Source: Gallalistipes aquisgranensis
GTDB taxonomy: Bacteria > Bacteroidota > Bacteroidia > Bacteroidales > Rikenellaceae
DNA length: 64,000 nucleotides
Direction: 5' to 3'
Assembly: GCF_014982715.1 (NCBI RefSeq)
Contig: NZ_JADCJY010000001.1
Coordinates: 186,001-250,000, forward strand
Shown piece after piece: positions 52,304 to 60,493 of this stretch. Each line of letters starts with the position of its first letter. The stretch's first letter is position 1. The notes under the pieces are model-generated. The model was given only the letters and a program-made list of their open reading frames with translations. It had not been told where the DNA came from and searched no databases. Both the position numbers and the translations under genes were made by a program.

Positions 52304-52311
52304 CAAAAATA
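52304..52311 (-). promoter_or_regulatory. -7 promoter box for the GT22-type gene
   Basis: TATTTTTG on the minus strand exactly matches TAnnTTTG. No TTG lies at a standard -33 spacing, and the leader would be short (about 17 bases from the box to the start). Confidence 0.45.
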
Positions 52312-52505
52312 GGAAAACCCGGTTGAATACCGCATCTTCCGGCTGAAAAAAAGCCCCGATTCCCCGCCGGATGTCCGGTAGCCGGGACGACGGGGATGCC
52401 GTTCGGATACGGCAGAACGGATTCCGGTGCACCGTTCCGTTTCCGGGGCCGGGCTTCCTCCTGAGCATTTCCCTCTATTCCCGATAACTTTCCGCGAAAA
52501 GTGTT

Positions 52506-52532
52506 TTTGTGCGGAAAAATTGTTTAATTTTG
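52506..52532 (+). promoter_or_regulatory. promoter for the CoA-transferase gene
   Basis: TTTG (52506-52509) and TAATTTTG (52525-52532) have a 15-base spacer, shorter than the usual 19-20. The -7 box is 45 bases before the start codon. The remaining bases of the 52287-52577 gap show no gene. Confidence 0.5.
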
Positions 52533-52577
52533 TCATCCGTAACGTGCAATTTCCTAATTCAAACGAAATAGAACGAA

Positions 52578-53894
52578 ATGAATAACCCGATTAAGTTTAC
52601 CACGGCCGAGGAGGCCGTGAAGGTGATCAAGTCCGGCGACCACATTCACCTGAGTTCGGTGGCCAGCGCTCCCCAGTGTCTGATCAAGGCCATGTGCGAG
52701 CGGGGTGCCCGCAAGGAGTTCGAGCATGTCCACATCCACCACCTCCACACCGAGGGGCCCGCTCCCTATGCGGCTCCCGAGTTCGAGGGGATTTTCCAGC
52801 TCGACTCGTTCTTCGTGGGCGGCAACGTGCGCAAGGTGACCCAGAGCGGCTATGCCGACTACATTCCCGTCTTCCTGAGCGAGACGCAGAAGCTCTACCG
52901 CAGCGGCGTGCTGCCCTGTAATGTGGCCATGATCCAGGTATGCCCGCCCGACAAACACGGTTACGTGTCGCTGGGTACGTCGGTCGATGCCACGCTGGCC
53001 GCCGTGGAGTGCGCCGACACCGTGATCGCCGTGGTGAACCGGCATGTTCCCCGCTCGTTCGGCGATGCTTTCCTGCACCTTTCGCAGATCGACCTGTTCG
53101 TGGAGGACGATACGCCGCTGGAGGAGGCCCATTTCTCCGTGCCCAACGAGGTGGAGACGGCGATCGGCAAATACTGCGCCGAGCTGATCGAGGACGGAGC
53201 CTGCCTCCAGATGGGGATCGGGGCGATTCCCAACGCCGTGCTGGCCCAGTTGGGCAACCACAAGAACCTGGGTATCCATACCGAAATGTTCGCCGACGGC
53301 GTGCTGCCGCTGGTGGAGAGCGGCGTGATAAACGGCGCCAACAAGGCGATCGACAAGGGTAAGATGGTCTCGACGTTCCTGATGGGTTCGCAGAAGGTGT
53401 ACGACTTCATCGACAACAATCCCGGCGTGGCCATGATGGATGTGGGATACACGAACGATCCCTTCATCATCGCCAAAAACCCGAAGGTGACGGCCATCAA
53501 CTCGGCCCTGCAGGTGGACCTGACGGGCCAGATCTGCGCCGATTCGCTGGGTACGAAGTTCTATTCGGGCGTGGGCGGACAGATCGACTTCATGTACGGG
53601 GCTTCGCGCTCCGAGGGAGGCAAGGCCATCCTGGCCATGCCTTCGGTGACGAACAAGGGCATGAGCAAGATCGCCAATACGCTGACCGAAGGTGCCGGCG
53701 TGGTGACCACCCGCGCCCACATGCACTGGTTCGTGACGGAGTACGGTGCCGTGGACCTCTACGGCAAGAGCATGCAGGAGCGCGCCCGTCTGATTATCAG
53801 CGTAGCGCATCCCGATCACCGCGAGGAACTCGACCGGGCCGCTTTCGAGCGTTACGGATCGCATCACGCCTATATCAAGATGACCTGCAAATAG
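52578..53894 (+). CDS. acetyl-CoA hydrolase/transferase family CoA-transferase (4-hydroxybutyrate or butyryl-CoA:acetate type)
   Basis: A 438-residue class I CoA transferase. The catalytic glutamate is Glu236 in GIHTEMFADG, and the family motifs GNVRKVTQSGYADYIPVF, VCPPDKHGYVSLGTSVDAT and GVGGQIDFMYGASRSEGGKAI are intact. The length and the GVGGQIDF motif match AbfT/butyryl-CoA:acetate CoA-transferases. It exchanges CoA between an acyl-CoA and acetate, a step in butyrate or related fermentations; the exact acyl group is not decidable. It is monocistronic between its own promoter and a strong terminator. Confidence 0.9.
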   Translation: MNNPIKFTTAEEAVKVIKSGDHIHLSSVASAPQCLIKAMCERGARKEFEHVHIHHLHTEGPAPYAAPEFEGIFQLDSFFVGGNVRKVTQSGYADYIPVFLSETQKLYRSGVLPCNVAMIQVCPPDKHGYVSLGTSVDATLAAVECADTVIAVVNRHVPRSFGDAFLHLSQIDLFVEDDTPLEEAHFSVPNEVETAIGKYCAELIEDGACLQMGIGAIPNAVLAQLGNHKNLGIHTEMFADGVLPLVESGVINGANKAIDKGKMVSTFLMGSQKVYDFIDNNPGVAMMDVGYTNDPFIIAKNPKVTAINSALQVDLTGQICADSLGTKFYSGVGGQIDFMYGASRSEGGKAILAMPSVTNKGMSKIANTLTEGAGVVTTRAHMHWFVTEYGAVDLYGKSMQERARLIISVAHPDHREELDRAAFERYGSHHAYIKMTCK

Positions 53895-53925
53895 CGGCCG
53901 GCCGGGCGTCCCCCGGCAGACAGGG

Positions 53926-53966
53926 ATAAAAAACGCAGCGGAACCTGGTTCCGCTGCGTTTTTATA
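53926..53966. terminator. bidirectional intrinsic terminator (CoA-transferase / PepSY gene)
   Basis: Near-perfect palindrome centred at about 53946 (arms 53931-53944 and 53948-53961), with an A run before and T run after, so it works in both directions between convergent genes. Confidence 0.85.
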
Positions 53967-53983
53967 TGGATGTATTCGGGGGG

Positions 53984-55141
53984 TTATACCCGCCGCATCC
54001 GAGGCAGGCGGGTGCGGCGTCTCCAAAGCAGGAATCCTGTGACGGGCAGGCTGGCGCAGACCAGTGAAGCGGCGAAGGCGAGCAGCTTCGTGTAGATCGA
54101 CCCGATGCGTCCGGTGTGCAGGTCGTAATTCATGCGCAGGAGCTTTTCCCGGCCGGAGGCCTCCGGAAACGGGCGGTTCTCGGGCCGGGAGACCGGCAAT
54201 TCCCGTAGCGTATGCCGGTCGAAATAGCGGAATTCTCTGCGGAAACGGGTTTCGGCTCCTTCCACGGTGCCGTCTGCTCCGGGGTTGACGATGGCCCATA
54301 TCGGGGCGTTGCCGGAAGCAGGGACGAGCAGGGAGAGAGCCAGTTCCCTGCCGCGGGGGGAACTGGCGAAGAGCATGGCCGCGACCGAATCCTGCGGCTG
54401 GAAGGGTGCGTCCGTCTGCCGGAACCAGGTGCCGGGAACCGCGCTTTCTGGCTGCGGGGTGCGGCCCGGGGAGTGGAAGGTGCCGGGTGCCGGACCTCCG
54501 AGTCCGGGGAAGGCGATCAGCAGGCCGGAGAGTGCGAGGAGGAGTGCGAAGGGGAGAAGGTAGAAACCGGGTACGTTGTGCAGGTCGTAGACCCGTTTGG
54601 CTGCGGAAGTTCCCCGGCGGATGAGCAGCCGGCCGCGCAGGGTCTGGAGACCGGGCCGGTGGGGAAACCACAAGACGAGCCCCGTGAGCAGGACCGGCAC
54701 GAAGAGGAAGACGGCGACCCCGACGATGGTTTTCCCGGTTTTGCCCAGCCACAGCGTCCGGTGGCCCGATTTGACGATCCGGAAAAAGTCCCGGCTTTGG
54801 TCGGTCGTTTTCAGCACCTCTCCCGTGCAGGGGTTCAGGTAGACGTTGTACAGGGAGCCCCGGCCGAAGAGGATGACTGCGGCCGACAGTCCCGTACCCC
54901 GGTAGTCTACCCGGGCCTGCCATGCGGAGTCCGGCGCTGCGATGCTTTGCCGGGCGATCCGTTCCAATACGGACGGAGGCAGAAAAGCGGAATCCCGGGT
55001 CTCCGCGAATTGGCAGGACCCGAGACTCCGGATTTCATCCTCGAAGACCAGAAGCGCCCCCGTCAGCGATACGACGACGATGACGGGCGAGACGAGCAGT
55101 CCGATCCACCGATGCAGATTGCGGCATATCTTCCGGAACAT
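53984..55141 (-). CDS. PepSY-associated membrane protein (iron-siderophore reductase-like)
   Basis: A 385-residue PepSY_TM protein with four to five membrane helices. The N-terminus reads LHRWIGLLVSPVIVVVSLTGALLVFEDEI, with a heme- or iron-associated histidine, and a second helix region has KSGHRTLWLGKTGKTIVGVAVFLFVPVLLTGLVLWFP. A periplasmic loop with DTVEG-like sequence and the conserved LHTGRIGS near the end complete the family picture. Related proteins (FoxB/PiuB type) help reduce or release iron from siderophores at the inner membrane. It starts 3 bases after the TonB-receptor gene's stop, so they form an operon. Confidence 0.87.
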   Translation of the reverse strand: MFRKICRNLHRWIGLLVSPVIVVVSLTGALLVFEDEIRSLGSCQFAETRDSAFLPPSVLERIARQSIAAPDSAWQARVDYRGTGLSAAVILFGRGSLYNVYLNPCTGEVLKTTDQSRDFFRIVKSGHRTLWLGKTGKTIVGVAVFLFVPVLLTGLVLWFPHRPGLQTLRGRLLIRRGTSAAKRVYDLHNVPGFYLLPFALLLALSGLLIAFPGLGGPAPGTFHSPGRTPQPESAVPGTWFRQTDAPFQPQDSVAAMLFASSPRGRELALSLLVPASGNAPIWAIVNPGADGTVEGAETRFRREFRYFDRHTLRELPVSRPENRPFPEASGREKLLRMNYDLHTGRIGSIYTKLLAFAASLVCASLPVTGFLLWRRRTRLPRMRRV

Positions 55142-55144
55142 CCG

Positions 55145-57517
55145 TCAGAATTTGTAGACGATGTTGCAGATGAAGTGGCGGGGTTTCTGGGGGCTTCCGA
55201 TGTAACTCCAGTATTTTTCGTCGGTCAGGTTACCCACCTTGACGCCGATCCGGTATTTGTTCTTTTCATAGAACACGGTGGACGACAGTACGAAATATGC
55301 CGGGAGGACGAACGTGTTGGTGTCGTTCAGATAGGAGTCGCTCGCGTAGTTGCCGCCCAGGCCTACGCCGAAACCTTTCATGATGCCGACCGGAATCCGG
55401 TAGCTGACCCAGAAGTTGGCCATGTGGACAGGGGTGCCCAGAGGCCGCTTCCCTTCTACGTTGGCGTTGGCCCGGGTGTATTCGCTGTCGTTGTACCCGT
55501 ACCCGCAGAGAAGGTTCAGTCCGCTGAGGGGATTGGCTACGATTTCGGCTTCGAATCCCTTGCTGCTGCGCTCCCCGTCCTGGATGCTGAAACCCAGGTG
55601 TTCGGTGTCCTGGCGCAGGACGTTGTTCACGTTGATATCGTAATAGCTGAGGGTGGCCGTGAGACGGTTGTCGAACGCTTCGAGTTTTACGCCCCCTTCC
55701 CACTGGCGTGCCCGCTGCGGTTTGAATACTTTGCCGTAATAGTCGGCCCCGTTCTGGTTGGAGAAGCCGTCGGTATAGTTGGCGAACAGGGAGAGATGTT
55801 CCTTCCAGGGCTGATAGACCAGTCCGAATTTGGGCGACCACGACGATTGGTCGTAGGCATCCGAAGTCATCTTTCCGTTCATGTAGACGCCTTTGCTCTT
55901 GTAGTAGTCGTAGCGCACGCTGGCCATGGCGAAAAGCCGGTCGGTGACGTCGAGTACGTCCGATGCGTAGATGCCCAGGTTGTGTTCTTCGTTGCGCTGC
56001 TGGGTGTAGCCCCCGTTGTCGGCGATGATCTGGTCGAGTTCGGATATCTGAATGTCGCTGAACGGTTGCTGGTTGATGTTGACCACGTCGTACGGCAGGG
56101 CGGAAGTGTAGCGCAGGTCGGCTTTGAAATAGGTGTAGTTGATGCCTGTCACGATCCGGTTACGCATCCGTCCGATCTTGAAATCGCCCGTGAAATTCTG
56201 TTGCAGGGAGGTCATGATCTGCCGCTGCGGTTTCTGGGCCATCACCCCGCGCATGACGGTCGAGTCGGTCTGCCATACGGTGTAAAGGCGGTAGGCATCA
56301 TAGTATTCGGTCATGGCATACGAATAGTTGGTGGTGGATTTCCACTGTTCCGAGATTTTGTAGTCGGCCTGGGCGAAGAAGTTGCTCGTGCCGAGTTTGC
56401 TGTCGAGGTCGCTGCCCGAGAGCGATGTCCGGTAATCCAGCGGCAGGTCTTTCATGTTGTCGAACGTCACGCCCGAGGCGCTGTACGAGAAGTTGGCGGG
56501 CAGGAATCGGGTCGTACGGTAGATTTCGGCATCGAAAAGCAGGCTGAGGCGTTCGTTCACCCGGAGGGAAAGCGAGGGGGCGATCAGAAAATTGCGCTGG
56601 TAGCCGATGTCCTGGAAGCTGTTTTCGGTGTGGTAGGCCGCATTGATGCGGGCCAGGGCGGTGCGGTCGTCGTTCAGGGGCGTATTGAGGTCGACCGTGA
56701 AACGTCCGAGTCCCCAGCTGCCGGCGGAAAAGCCCGCTTCGCCGAAGAAATGGTCCTGCGGACGTTTGGTGACTCGGTTCATCACGCCGCCGAAGGTGAC
56801 CAGACTGGCATTGCTGTTGCCGAACAGCGTGCCTGCGGGCCCTTTGATCGCCTCGACACTCTCGATGTTGGCCGGGTCGATGGCGATCATCGTGTAGGAG
56901 GCCATGCCGTTGCGCAGGCCGTTGAACGTCCGGAAACCGCGCAGCATCGACTGGTTGCTGGAGTTGTTGGACGAGGACACGTTGCCTCCGGTGATGTTCT
57001 GGAGGATGTCGTTGTAGTCCACTACCAGCTGTTCCTGGGTGAGCTGCCTGGGAATGACGTTATAGACTTGTGCGTTTTCCATGTTTTTCAGCGGCATCCG
57101 GGCCACGGTTTCGGTCTCCTTCTTCGAGAAGCGGTTGAATCCGCCGTGCACCACGACCTGGTCGATCGACACTTCGGAAGGTTTGAGCCTGATCTCTTTC
57201 AGCGAAACGGTCCCGCCCGGCTTGACCGTCACCTCCATGTTCCGGGGGACATATCCCAGATAAAAGACTTTCAGCATGTGTCTTCCGGCCGGCAGCGAGA
57301 GGGAGAAACCGCCGGAACGGTCCGTGTCATCTCCCGTGTTCAGGGCCTCCACCAGTACGGAGGCCCCGACCAGGGGTTCTCCGCTTTGGGACAGTACCCG
57401 TCCGGTGATGCGTCCCCCGTTTTGGGCGACTTCCGCCGCGCAGGTTTCCTGCCGGCAGGTGATGACGGCGGCAAACGCCGTCAGCAACAAAATCAAACGT
57501 CTCATGGTTCTCTTCAT
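55145..57517 (-). CDS. TonB-dependent outer-membrane receptor, siderophore type
   Basis: A 790-residue receptor. After the signal peptide comes a carboxypeptidase-D-like regulatory domain (GRITGRVLSQSGEPLVGASV...), then a plug with NVIPRQLTQEQ, MLRGFRTFNGLRNG and IESVEAIKGPAGTLFGNSNASLVTFGGVMNRVTKRP, and a 22-strand barrel ending in an aromatic residue (VYKF). The plug motifs resemble FhuA/FecA-type siderophore receptors rather than SusC sugar importers, although the N-terminal domain is the Bacteroidota kind. Ligand unknown. The start at 57517 (or 57505) gives the signal peptide; an open extension upstream overlaps the promoter. In an operon with the PepSY gene. Confidence 0.92.
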   Translation of the reverse strand: MKRTMRRLILLLTAFAAVITCRQETCAAEVAQNGGRITGRVLSQSGEPLVGASVLVEALNTGDDTDRSGGFSLSLPAGRHMLKVFYLGYVPRNMEVTVKPGGTVSLKEIRLKPSEVSIDQVVVHGGFNRFSKKETETVARMPLKNMENAQVYNVIPRQLTQEQLVVDYNDILQNITGGNVSSSNNSSNQSMLRGFRTFNGLRNGMASYTMIAIDPANIESVEAIKGPAGTLFGNSNASLVTFGGVMNRVTKRPQDHFFGEAGFSAGSWGLGRFTVDLNTPLNDDRTALARINAAYHTENSFQDIGYQRNFLIAPSLSLRVNERLSLLFDAEIYRTTRFLPANFSYSASGVTFDNMKDLPLDYRTSLSGSDLDSKLGTSNFFAQADYKISEQWKSTTNYSYAMTEYYDAYRLYTVWQTDSTVMRGVMAQKPQRQIMTSLQQNFTGDFKIGRMRNRIVTGINYTYFKADLRYTSALPYDVVNINQQPFSDIQISELDQIIADNGGYTQQRNEEHNLGIYASDVLDVTDRLFAMASVRYDYYKSKGVYMNGKMTSDAYDQSSWSPKFGLVYQPWKEHLSLFANYTDGFSNQNGADYYGKVFKPQRARQWEGGVKLEAFDNRLTATLSYYDINVNNVLRQDTEHLGFSIQDGERSSKGFEAEIVANPLSGLNLLCGYGYNDSEYTRANANVEGKRPLGTPVHMANFWVSYRIPVGIMKGFGVGLGGNYASDSYLNDTNTFVLPAYFVLSSTVFYEKNKYRIGVKVGNLTDEKYWSYIGSPQKPRHFICNIVYKF

Positions 57518-57534
57518 TATTTGAATTCGGGGGG

Positions 57535-57565
57535 CAAAGATAGGACGGGCCGCCGGGGGAGGCAA
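57535..57565 (-). promoter_or_regulatory. Bacteroidota-type promoter for the TonB receptor-PepSY operon
   Basis: On the minus strand TTG (57563-57565) precedes TATCTTTG (57535-57542) by 20 bases, 18 bases upstream of the start. I did not recognise a Fur-box-like repeat. Confidence 0.7.
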
Positions 57566-57707
57566 TCACTAAAAATGATTAAATCGGCGGGTGGAATATA
57601 CCTAATCGGCGGGATCGTACGGGGCTCGGACGGGCGGTTCCGGTCGTTTTCCGACTTTCGGAACATTTAAGTATGCCTATCGGCTATTCTGAGGTTCCGA
57701 TTTTCGG

Positions 57708-57715
57708 TAGTTTTG
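57708..57715 (+). promoter_or_regulatory. -7 promoter box for the WaaP/InaA kinase gene
   Basis: TAGTTTTG exactly matches TAnnTTTG, 31 bases before the start. A -33 TTG was not found at the ideal distance. Confidence 0.5.
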
Positions 57716-57746
57716 TTCCGAACCCGTTAAAAATAAGGAGGTCGTC

Positions 57747-58502
57747 ATGAAAATGGTCGTGCATGAAGAGTATGCTTTTCTCGAAGATTTCATACGGGAA
57801 CTACCCTTGCGGTTCGAAAACGAGGGCGTCACGCTTCACAACGGCAGGAATTGTGTGAAGACCTTTCTGGTGGACGGGGTGCGGATCGTGGTCAAACGGT
57901 TCCGGCGTCCGAACCTTTTCAACCGCTGTGTCTATGCGTGGTTCCGCAAGAGCAAGGCGGAACGGGCGTACGGCAATGCGCTGGAACTGCGCGGGCTGGG
58001 GATACGGACGCCTGATCCGGCGGGGTATCTGGAACTGTACTCGCGGGGGCTGCTCACGACCTGTTACCTGGTGACATCCTTTACGGACTACACTCCGTTG
58101 AAACAGCTCGAGTTCGAAGCGTTGGACAGCCAACTGCATATTTTCGAAGATTTCGTCCGCTTTACGGTCATGCTGCATGAAAAAGGGGTGTGTCATGACG
58201 ATTACAACCTGAGCAACGTGCTCTATAAACAGAAGGCGGACGGGAGTGTCGATTTCATGCTGATCGACATCAACCGCATGCGGTTCGGGCGAATGAGCCG
58301 CCGGGCCTGCATGGCCAATGTCCGGCGGTTGTGCGAGGACACCCGTCTCACCTACGAACTCTCCGTGCGTTACGCCGCCCTGCGGGGATGGAATGCGAGC
58401 AGATGTCTGGCGGGCGTGGCTTTTTTCAGGGCGATGTTCGAACGCAAGGCCGACCGCAAGCGCCGGCTGAAGGAGTGGGCCAGGGGAATGGCGGAGAATT
58501 AG
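57747..58502 (+). CDS. lipopolysaccharide core heptose kinase-like (WaaP/InaA/Kdo kinase fold)
   Basis: A 251-residue small kinase-fold protein. The catalytic loop is GVCHDDYNLSNVLY (Asp152, Asn157 of HxDxxxxN) and the metal motif is FMLIDINRMRF (Asp174). The ATP-lysine is likely in IVVKRF. The fold matches WaaP/InaA/KdkA-like enzymes that phosphorylate heptose or Kdo in the lipopolysaccharide core. It is cytoplasmic, with a basic C-terminal tail (KADRKRRLKEW). An SD-like AAGGAGG is near the start. No partner gene for lipid A or core synthesis is adjacent. Confidence 0.82.
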   Translation: MKMVVHEEYAFLEDFIRELPLRFENEGVTLHNGRNCVKTFLVDGVRIVVKRFRRPNLFNRCVYAWFRKSKAERAYGNALELRGLGIRTPDPAGYLELYSRGLLTTCYLVTSFTDYTPLKQLEFEALDSQLHIFEDFVRFTVMLHEKGVCHDDYNLSNVLYKQKADGSVDFMLIDINRMRFGRMSRRACMANVRRLCEDTRLTYELSVRYAALRGWNASRCLAGVAFFRAMFERKADRKRRLKEWARGMAEN

Positions 58503-58596
58503 GCTCTCTCCGTCATTTTCGTATCCCGGCGGCCCGGCCGTTCCGGGTGCGAAGAATTTATCTTTCACTTCGTTAGGTGGGGAACGAAATAATTTT

Positions 58597-58662
58597 TATA
58601 TTTGCTGCGTTGGGTTTCCGGAAAGTTTGCAACCGGGTGGCGGAATGTTTCGTCTATCTTTG
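58597..58662 (+). promoter_or_regulatory. candidate promoter boxes for the cus operon
   Basis: Two exact TAnnTTTG matches occur upstream of the His-rich gene: TATATTTG (58597-58604) and TATCTTTG (58655-58662). A TTTG at 58626-58629 is 25 bases from the latter. The second box, 22 bases before the start codon, is the better candidate. Confidence 0.5.
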
Positions 58663-58684
58663 TCCCGGTAAGAATATTGACGGT

Positions 58685-59155
58685 ATGACACGCGGTTTTA
58701 TGTTTCGGATAAGACGGAATAGAGCGATTCGAACGGTATTGATGCTCTGCATGGTCATGCAGGGTGTGATGCTCTTTCCCCATCATCACCATCCGGAGAG
58801 CAGCGGGGTGTGCATGAACCTGCTGCACTGCACCGAGGCACATGCCGACTGCCGGGACCACGAGGGGCGCAGCTGCGGGTCTCACAGCCATGACGCCGCC
58901 GGAGACGGTTGCGGTTTCAGCGACCTGGTCTTCTCCCAGCCTCAGCGGGAGGACCTCTCCCCCGAGGCGTGGGATGCGGCCTGTCTGCCGGACGCAGGGC
59001 CGGCGGTGACGGTGTCTGCGGTGGGGAGTATGTCCAAAACCGGTGCGTCCGACATGGCGGCCGGGACGGTGTATGAGCGTCCGGACATGACGCCTCTCCA
59101 TATTCTTTATATCACGCAGGCTTCCCTGCTGCGTGCTCCCACGCTTTTCGCATAG
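58685..59155 (+). CDS. His/Cys-rich membrane-anchored small protein (DUF6769-like) upstream of cusBAC
   Basis: A 156-residue protein with one N-terminal hydrophobic segment (TVLMLCMVMQGVMLF) followed by metal-ligand-rich sequence: FPHHHHPESSGVCMNLLHC, HADC, HEGRSC and GSHSHDAAGDGCGF. Such small proteins often sit directly upstream of CusBAC-type pumps in Bacteroidota and may bind Cu, Ag or Zn in the periplasm; the function is inferred from composition and location. The start at 58685 gives the shortest sensible N-terminus; the frame is open 36 codons further. The next gene begins 91 bases later. Confidence 0.68.
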   Translation: MTRGFMFRIRRNRAIRTVLMLCMVMQGVMLFPHHHHPESSGVCMNLLHCTEAHADCRDHEGRSCGSHSHDAAGDGCGFSDLVFSQPQREDLSPEAWDAACLPDAGPAVTVSAVGSMSKTGASDMAAGTVYERPDMTPLHILYITQASLLRAPTLFA

Positions 59156-59246
59156 ATGGGCCGGTTCCCCGTTCAGGGTGCGGCGGCTTCCGGTCTCTAT
59201 GGCCGGGGCGTATTCCGTTTATGTCGAAACCAGTAAAAACGAAATC

Positions 59247-60479
59247 ATGAATAGAACAGTTTGGTGCCTGATGCTCGGCGGCGCCCTGATGACAGGGTGC
59301 GGCGGTCAGGCCGATCAGAATAAAGCTGCTTCGGAACAGGCGGCGGAAAAAAACCATGTCCATTCGGAACACGAGGGGGAGGAGCACGACGGTCACGACC
59401 ACGAGGCCGAAGGCCACGACCATGAAGCCGAACTGGCCGCCGAGGCCGCCCATGCCGACGAGATCGTTTTCCCGAAGGCGCAGGCCGAGCGGGCCGGTCT
59501 GAAGGTGGAGAGGGTGGAACCCGGTGTCTTCTGCGAGGTGATCCGCACCAGCGGCCAGGTGCTGGCCGCGCAGGGCGACGAGGTGTCGCTGTCGGCTCCC
59601 GTGTCGGGGATCGTCTCCTTTGCCGGGCCGCGTCTGACCGAGGGGGCGCAGGTGGTGCACGGAGCCCGTCTCTTCTACATATCTTCCCGGAAAATCGCCA
59701 CGGGAGACATCAATGCCCGTACGAAAGCGGCTTACGACAAGGCCCGGGCCGATTACGAACGGGCGAAGGAGCTGTTGGCCGACCGTATCGTGTCGCAGCG
59801 CGAATACGACCAGACGAAACTGGCTTACGAACAGGCCCTGGCCGAGTACGAGGCCATCGCTTCGATCCGTTCCGAACGGGGAACGGTGGTGGCGGCTCCG
59901 ATTCCGGGGTTCCTCACCTCCCTGTCGGTGAAGGAGGGCGACTATGTGGAGATGGGCGCCCCGCTGGCTACCGTGTCGAAGAACCGCCGTCTGATGCTCC
60001 GGGCCGAAGTCTCCCAGAAATATTACGACCGGCTGAAAAGCGTGCGGAGCGCCAATTTCAAAGCCCCTTACGAAGAGCGGGTCTGGTCCCTGAAGGATAT
60101 GAACGGACGCCTCGTCTCCGTGGGCAAGGCATCGCCGTCCGGTTCCTACCTGATTCCCGTCACCTTCGAGTTCGATAACCGGGGCGGTGTGGTGCCGGGT
60201 TCCTTCGTGGAGGTGTGGCTCACCGGAGCTCCGCAGAGCGGAGTGATTTCGGTGCCGCTCTCCGCCGTCACCGAACAGCAGGGCGTCTATTACGTGTATG
60301 TGCGGCTCGACGAGGAGGGTTACCAGCGCCGCGAGGTGAAGCTCGGCCCCGGCGACGGGGAGCGGGTGCGGATTCTCTCGGGGCTTGCGCCCGGCGAGGA
60401 GGTGGTGACCGAGGGAGCGGTCCATGTGCGTATGGCTTCGGCCTCCGCGTCCATTCCGGGACATACCCATAACCACTAA
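59247..60479 (+). CDS. cusB: CusB/CzcB-type efflux RND periplasmic adaptor lipoprotein
   Basis: A 410-residue membrane-fusion lipoprotein (lipobox MTGC, Cys17). The linker after it is rich in His, Asp and Glu (EHDGHDHEAEGHDHEAE), a likely metal-binding region. Then come the lipoyl/barrel-sandwich halves (VLAAQGDEVSLSAPVSGIVSFAGPRL and VVAAPIPGFLTSLSVKEGDYVEMG), a coiled-coil hairpin (about 155-205) and a beta-barrel region. It ends with a histidine-containing tail (PGHTHNH). It links the RND pump to the outer-membrane channel. The start at 59247 was chosen because it gives the lipoprotein signal. It ends 14 bases before cusA. Confidence 0.92.
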   Translation: MNRTVWCLMLGGALMTGCGGQADQNKAASEQAAEKNHVHSEHEGEEHDGHDHEAEGHDHEAELAAEAAHADEIVFPKAQAERAGLKVERVEPGVFCEVIRTSGQVLAAQGDEVSLSAPVSGIVSFAGPRLTEGAQVVHGARLFYISSRKIATGDINARTKAAYDKARADYERAKELLADRIVSQREYDQTKLAYEQALAEYEAIASIRSERGTVVAAPIPGFLTSLSVKEGDYVEMGAPLATVSKNRRLMLRAEVSQKYYDRLKSVRSANFKAPYEERVWSLKDMNGRLVSVGKASPSGSYLIPVTFEFDNRGGVVPGSFVEVWLTGAPQSGVISVPLSAVTEQQGVYYVYVRLDEEGYQRREVKLGPGDGERVRILSGLAPGEEVVTEGAVHVRMASASASIPGHTHNH

Positions 60480-60493
60480 CGGGGAGGGTGCGT

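Noticed and set aside
49423-52536. Minus-strand open frame of about 1,000 codons overlapping the kinase and the GT22 gene
   Set aside because: It runs in a different frame from the GT22 protein and antisense to the kinase; only the GT22 frame has membrane helices and a family motif.
54212-57670. Open plus-strand frame of about 1,150 codons opposite the TonB receptor and PepSY genes
   Set aside because: Antisense shadow of two well-supported genes, with no recognisable domain.
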